64,000 nucleotides of DNA from Euphorbia lathyris (taxonomy: Eukaryota; Streptophyta; Magnoliopsida; Malpighiales; Euphorbiaceae). Location: the NCBI RefSeq assembly GCF_963576675.1, contig NC_088911.1, positions 129,459,929 through 129,523,928 on the forward strand, in the 5' to 3' direction. The notes beneath the pieces were generated by a model. That model did not search any database, had not been told where the DNA came from, and was given only the letters and a program-made list of their open reading frames with translations. This document shows positions 58,700-64,000 of the stretch, piece after piece (position 1 is the first letter of the stretch; each line of letters starts with the position of its first letter). A program made the translations under genes and the position numbers.

Positions 58700-59940
58700 A
58701 CAAATGAAGACTTATTTATTGCTCGTCCCTTTGGTGAGGATCTTCATATCTCTACTTCTTTTGATAGTTATAAAATTAATATGAATATTTTTAATCTAAT
58801 TATGCTATCAAAATATTAATATGAAAGTTGTTTTTTTAATATAATTATACGTCCTAATTATGTTGTATATAGTATCCTAATGGATGGTATATGTGCAAAG
58901 TAATTATTATTTATATTTATGTTTATAGTATGTGGGGTGATGTGGATGAATATCATGTGGTTGCTCTGTTCATTTATTGGGTGTCATTCTATTTTAGTAA
59001 TAATTTGTGTAATGAATTCTACTAGCTTGTCCTATATTATTTCCTCAAACTAATTCCAGAGATTAAACAAAATAGATGTGCCCTGCGACAATAGCTTCTA
59101 AGGCCAAAAATTGGAACACATGTTTGTATTGATTTCACATAACTGTGACTTACATAACCATTGAGAAAAATGAAAGGTTGTACCTGTCAACAATAACAAT
59201 TAGTTTAAGCATCCTATAATAATAAGACATCAATGAATATTGAAATAAAAAGGTGAAAACACATTTATATAGTTATTAAGAGAAAATGCCTTAATTGATA
59301 GGGATCACTGAAAGTTTGAGATTCTTATTATCAAATTTGTGTTTTTATCTTTACAAATGTGTCTAGGTGTTCATCTCCCAGAATGTAGTTATTAAGAGAA
59401 CGAGTTGAATCCATGGAAGCATTTTTCATGTAAGACTTTATTAAATACATATTCATTTTTTTTTTATAAGCCTTCCATTTTCAATTTTCAATGTTAGATG
59501 CATATTTCTTCTAAGTCTTTTGATAAGAATGGTGTAGTTATGTTTTTAGTGTGTTGAGCTTGATAGACTAATTAGGTGGATTTTTTTGTAATCTCGTTGT
59601 TGGGTAATATGTTATTGGGTATCTATTATTGGATTTTCTTAAACTGTAACATTATATGTTTTGTAGGCCTCTCCAACAGCAGAGGTAGTAGAGTTTCCAC
59701 AAGTTAAACAATTCATCTCCATCAAGTGCTCTTTAAGTTAGAAGTTTCGTTGAATGTGTAAGACTTTTTTTTTCAATTGTTGTGCCTTTTATAAGTTTTA
59801 GTTCTTATTTGACAATATTAGAGATATTTTATAAGAAATGAAATTGACTTCATTTGATCATATGTCAAAGTATATTCTTTATCTTTGGATTAAAAATTTA
59901 GTTGATTTGATGAGATTGTTAAAGATATTTTGTAATTATG
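58700..59940. other. AT-rich non-coding DNA
   Basis: No convincing ORF, element end or RNA gene is seen in this stretch. Confidence 0.55.
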
Positions 59941-59949
59941 TATTTTTCA

Positions 59950-60275
59950 AGAAAATGTCCTAGAGGCGGTTTCGATATAAGCAATAATGTTGTTTGAAAA
60001 CCGTCGCAAAAAAGATACAAAATTGCCTAAAAAATGTTGCAAAAAACTGACACAAAATCGTCCCAAAACCATCACAAACTAGCCTTCCTTACAGAAACAT
60101 ACCCCGATGCCTTGTAAAAACCGCCGCTAAAGTAGCAACGCTTGTTGTATGGACGGATTTGTGACAGTTTTGAAAGTCGTTTGCATAAACTATAGTGACA
60201 GATAAAACCATCAGTAAAGTAGATAGATTTCATCGCTAAAAGTTCTGTTTTTTTGCAGTGTTTTGGTTGTAGTGA
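59950..60275. mobile_element. CACTA-like element terminus
   Basis: The segment ends GGTTGTAGTG at 60275, i.e. CACTACAACC on the other strand, the terminal motif of CACTA (En/Spm) elements. The inside carries clustered short motifs of the CCGTCGCAAA / CCATCACAAAC / CCGCCGCTAAAG type, typical subterminal repeats. The opposite end and the transposase were not found in the window. Confidence 0.5.
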
Positions 60276-60840
60276 TTTGACAAAACCCATTTAAAATTTT
60301 GGGATAGTGGGAATTAAGTTATTGAATTTTACTTGAAAATTAATTTTTATTCTAAATTTTTCCATAATCTTTATCTTACTTGATTGATTATTTCTGGATA
60401 ACTTATTTAGTGTTAGCTGTCGGAGATTAATATAAAAGATTTTATTGGGTTTAACTATCAGCTTAAACTTTTAGTTAAATTAGTTCTTGAGATTAGTCAA
60501 AGACTTCAATTTAATTCTTTGATTTTATTTGTGTAGACTCGTCCAAGTGTCATATTATGTGTGGAAAATATATAGCAGTTATCGTCATATTAAGTAAGCA
60601 TCCTTGGCACCTATTTTTCGGAAGATAAAGTTTAGCAGTTCGATACTCTTCCTCTCCAGTTTTTCAGTTACCTCTTGATCGTGTTAGGTGGGCTACTTGT
60701 GTTGCAGTTTCTTTTAAATTTAAAATACATTTTGGGATTGTAACATATGTTTTTTAGATGGGGATAATGGGGATTGAACTTTTATTAGTTAATTTTTTAC
60801 TTTAGAATTAAATGTTTAAATTATGAGTTTTAATTAATAA
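60276..60840. other. AT-rich non-coding DNA
   Basis: Nothing definable is seen. Confidence 0.5.
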
Positions 60841-62400
60841 TATATGAAGCGCTTTAATGTGGTTTTATGGGTCATAAATGCTATTGAGAACTGGTTGTTA
60901 CATGACCTCAAATCGAATGATGATGATTGGTTATAAGATTATGCTCGTCTATTCATTCAAATTAAAGACTCGATTGACACATCCATTGTGAGTTTGATTC
61001 ATCACTGTATGTCAAGGAATTGATGGATTGTTTGCACTTTTTACGTGTCAAAAGAATATGTTGCGTATATTTGATGTTTGTTAATATTTCTATCATTCTA
61101 ACTGAAAAGGTAACCCTTTTAAGACCTACTTGATAAAGCTGGAGAAATTTTTCAAAGAATTGAATGAATTGTTACCTTTGGATACCGACACCAAAGTGCT
61201 ACGTAAACAACGAGGAAAAAATATTTGTGTTAGTTTTTTGTATGGACTTGGATCTGATTATGAGTCGATTACCTCTCAAATTTTGTCCAGTTTTAAAATC
61301 CCTGATGCAAATAAGGCCTTTACACATGTTCTGCGAAATGAAATTGCTTCTTCAGCTCCTTATGTTGTTCCCGCATCTAGTGCGCTTGTTAGCCACAAGA
61401 TTGGGTCAGAATGCACTTATAAAGGACCTAATAAGGAGGTACTCGGGATATAAAGGCCTTAGATGGGGGAGGAAAAGGTGTGTGCTATTGTTGTCACGAG
61501 CCTAGTCATACCAATCGCACTTGTCAGAAATTACAAAACAATTTGTAGAGGAATCGATTTGCTCATGTTTCCACTGTTGATGCCACATTCTCATCCTCAG
61601 GTCGAACATACACTCTTATAGTAGAAAAGTATGCCAAGTATTCGGAAACATAGTTTTACAGTATTCATGTTTCTCTATCACTTGCATTGTTGAGTCAAGT
61701 AACTCAAATAAATGCCTCTTTTCAACCTCTTCAAAATAGGTCATTGATTCTGGTACCACAAACCACATGATAGGTAAGTCTAAATTTTTCTTTTCTTATT
61801 GTGGTGGGTGTGCATCGGTTCGGGTTTTTTTACACTTCGATTCAGTATTGATTTTAGCTTTAGGTGTATTTCGATTTGACAAAAAATGTAAAAAAAAATT
61901 GGAATTGTATTGAATTACACATATTATACATTATTATATTATATATATATATTTGGTTTTACAAGTTCAGTTTTTTTATTGTTAAGATAATAAGGTAATA
62001 TAGATATATTTTAAAAGTATGTCATTTTTTTGTAGGTAAATTTAATAAGGAAATATAGTAGTTTTTTTATTATTATTTTTTAGCTAATTCGTTTTGTTCA
62101 ATTTAAAATCAAAACGAATATTTTGGTTCAGTTATATTTTAGTTTTCCATACTATTTGATGTTAGGTTAAATTATTTTTGTAATTTCAGTATTTGGTTTG
62201 TTCGATTCGATTCGGTTTGTTCGGTTCGATTTAGTTTTAAACTCATACACACCCCTATTCACAAGTAACCGTGTCTGATGGAACAAATTCATCTTTCATT
62301 GGCTCTAGCAATATTAATCCAACTCCTACACTTCCTCTTTCATCTAATCTAAATGTACCTGGTTTTGCCTTTAATTTGATATCCGTGAGTAAATTTAATA
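60841..62400 (+). pseudogene. Ty1/copia gag-protease relic
   Basis: Plus strand, several frames. A Gag block near 61130-61350 (FFKELNELLPLDT, VSFLYGLGSDYESI) is followed by a zinc knuckle at about 61480-61525 (CYCCHEPSHTNRTC, C-X2-C-X4-H-X4-C). The copia protease site IDSGTTNHMIG lies at about 61744-61776. After an insertion (61800-62262) the next block, VTVSDGTNSSFIG and FNLISVSKFN (62265-62395), continues the protease-to-integrase region. Reverse transcriptase and LTRs are absent. There are frame changes and stops throughout. Confidence 0.8.
61800..62262. mobile_element. AT-rich insertion in the copia relic
   Basis: It separates two copia coding blocks that would otherwise be adjacent. The ends GGGTGTGCATCGG and, inverted, GGGGTGTGTATGAG are weakly alike, suggesting a hAT-type MITE. 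Repeated TTCGATTCGGTTTG motifs lie near the right end. The target duplication is unclear. Confidence 0.5.
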
Positions 62401-63269
62401 AATGTCACATGATGTTCAGTAGATTTAGTTAAAATTGAGAATCAATTGAGAATAACTGATTCAGTTTAAAAACCAAACCGAATCAAACAAAGAAACATAA
62501 TTAGCATTCCTATTTTGAACCTAATTATTGATTTAAATTTATTATTTAAACATAATTAGCATTCCTATTTTGAACCTAATTAGTGATTTAAATTAATCAA
62601 TTTAATTATAAACTATGATCATATCATATAACTTGTAATAAAAGTGAAATTTCATTTTTTTTTTCCATATACATTAATTATTTACCATTAGATTGAAACA
62701 TAACTGATTAATTTACATCCAGTATAAAGAAAAAATACTCCTGCAAATCAAATGACCAGCTAGAGACTGGAATAATGCAAAACATGAACAAACTTTACCC
62801 TGCAAGCATCAATTTTTCACAGACCAAAAAATGAAAAATGAACAGTTACAACTTCATCAAATCCCTAAGAACCAATCACAACCTAATACGATCGAGAATA
62901 TTCGTTGGTTCGTTCAATGTTTACTCCTTCCCAAGTCGAAGTAGAAGCGAGCAGAGCACAGAACTCCTAAACGTCCCGTGCTCCCCCCGAAATACATGAA
63001 ATTTACATTGCTGGATCAGGGTAGTAGCAGTCTGTAATCAAGAAAAAGAATTGGGGGGCTAAACAACATATCAGAAAATAGGAAGAGAATCTGTTCTTCC
63101 TCTTTTCGCCTAAAATTCTAAAATTAGGCAACCAAGCATAAGGCTTTTCAAAGAATTCTCCAATGAGCCTCCTTGGAACAAATGCTGCAACAAAATATAC
63201 GCCCGGCCCGAGTCCAAAAACCCACTGCACAATCTCTTTCAAGTAAATAACATTGGTGGTCGTTTCGAA
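62401..63269. other. Intergenic DNA and 3' UTR side of the SNF4-like gene
   Basis: The left half is AT-rich with a short duplication (AACATAATTAGCATTCCTAT at about 62487 and 62549). The right half, from about 62750, is likely the 3' UTR of the minus-strand gene ending at 63270. No separate gene is seen. Confidence 0.5.
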
Positions 63270-64000
63270 CTATCCGAGCAAGAATTTGAAGATGTCACTC
63301 AGGGTAATAATTCCTTCTACGCGTTTACTGCCAGCCTCTACAATGATAAGCCGTCTAACACCTGAAATCAATTGCAGATTGGAATATCGTTAATCGGGTA
63401 TGCAGGGATTAGCAGTTGAATAGTTCTTGTGAATTTACGTAACCTGGGTTGGCCAGTCGTTCCATCACTTTATGCAAAGTGTCTGACCGCAAACACATCT
63501 GACATCTTTGACTTCTCAATTCGTACGAAGAGTAGGCGTCTTGTCCCAATTGCAAAGCCTAATACGTCGGAAAACGAAAATTAGAAAACAAAACCTAACA
63601 GTAATTCGCAAATCGAGGAACTCCAAACAAGTTGGGAATACAGAAACATCGAAAACTTGGAGTAGGTAAAGAATGAGCCGTACCTGATGAATTGTCATTT
63701 CGTTAATATTAATGTGTGTATAAATCCTATCTTTAGCCAAAGCAGTTATGTCACTGTTCAAACAACAACAGTAGTACTCAAAATCAGAGCCTAAAAACGA
63801 GCTATTAACATGCATAAATGACAACTAGATGAACTAAATTACCTCCGACAATATATATCAAGTAACGAGTCATTATCATCAACCACTGGTATACAACTTA
63901 CTTGCGCTGCACAGACAAGGAAATAAATAACATAAGAAACATATCAAACAATTTTTAATCCACAAGATACCATTCTTTGTCAGAATGATGTGTTCTACCG
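63270..64000 (-). CDS. SNF4: SNF4-like gamma / beta-gamma subunit of SnRK1 kinase (C-terminal exons, partial)
   Basis: Exons in transcript order: from beyond 64000 to 63971, 63906-63843, 63753-63684, 63558-63444, 63361-63270, all GT-AG with closed phases. The protein ends [10 protein letters not shown] then TAG. It shows CBS-domain sequence: [38 protein letters not shown], then [18 protein letters not shown] and [18 protein letters not shown]. These are the last two CBS motifs of the plant SNF4/KIN-beta-gamma family. The family binds adenine nucleotides in yeast and animals; in plants it is the activating subunit of the SnRK1 energy-sensing kinase. The N-terminal glycogen-binding and first CBS parts lie outside the window, so the beta-gamma form cannot be proved here. 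Confidence 0.9.

Noticed and set aside
1..64000. CRISPR arrays, bacterial operons, organelle DNA or a new defence system
   Set aside because: The tandem arrays found have no spacer pattern, all host genes have plant introns, and no cluster of cooperating genes is present.

Overview
The window is nuclear DNA of a flowering plant, most likely a eudicot. Host genes have many GT-AG introns, and most of the rest is transposable element sequence of plant families: PIF/Harbinger, Mutator-like, hAT, CACTA-like, L1-type LINEs, an Au-like SINE, Ty1/copia and Ty3/gypsy of the Tat lineage. I found no bacterial, organellar or CRISPR features. The species cannot be named from the sequence.

Three host genes can be read. 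(1) Positions 11153-13433, plus strand: a five-exon gene for a small lysine-rich protein (157 aa) of unknown function. (2) Positions 15330-28504, minus strand, with a non-coding first exon near 30180: a complete 19-coding-exon gene for an ALWAYS EARLY protein (LIN-9/Mip130 homologue, SANT plus DIRP domains, 1165 aa by my exon model). All splice phases close. It converges tail-to-tail with gene 1. (3) Positions 63270-64000, minus strand: the last five exons of a SNF4-like gamma or beta-gamma subunit of the SnRK1 kinase, running off the right edge.

Layout: 1-1.2 kb, degenerate LINE; 1.4-3.6 kb, broken Harbinger transposase; 3.6-5.8 kb, repeat remnants; 5.8-6.4 kb, 5'-truncated LINE with a 15-bp target duplication; 6.4-11.0 kb, two related long-TIR Mutator-like elements with 9-bp target duplications. 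The second is a Pack-MULE carrying an NB-ARC-like fragment and a receptor-kinase C-terminus. A hAT-like element has jumped into it, and it ends 119 bp before the start codon of gene 1. 11-30 kb holds genes 1 and 2, with several small TIR elements and SINEs in the introns.

31.09-52.17 kb is one nested Tat-lineage Ty3/gypsy retrotransposon (303-bp LTRs, 5-bp target duplication TTATA). Gag-pol lies on the minus strand in one uninterrupted frame with five stop codons. Two further coding blocks lie on the plus strand, antisense to gag-pol. The antisense block is broken by a second LTR family (about 2.5-kb LTRs with a hairpin promoter and palindromic minisatellite), and one of those LTRs is itself interrupted by a 2.6-kb LTR-like insertion carrying what looks like a captured gene start.

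52.4-55.6 kb is a duplicated FAR1-like transposase relic with a 489-bp copy of the integrase gene between the copies. 55.9-57.9 kb is a (TA)n-flanked inverted-repeat element. 58-62.4 kb holds relics of CACTA and copia elements. I found no cellular system that looks new. The most unusual items are the hairpin-TATA/palindrome promoter of the nested LTR, the reading frame that rejoins when the nested LTR is removed in silico, and the integrase filler DNA.
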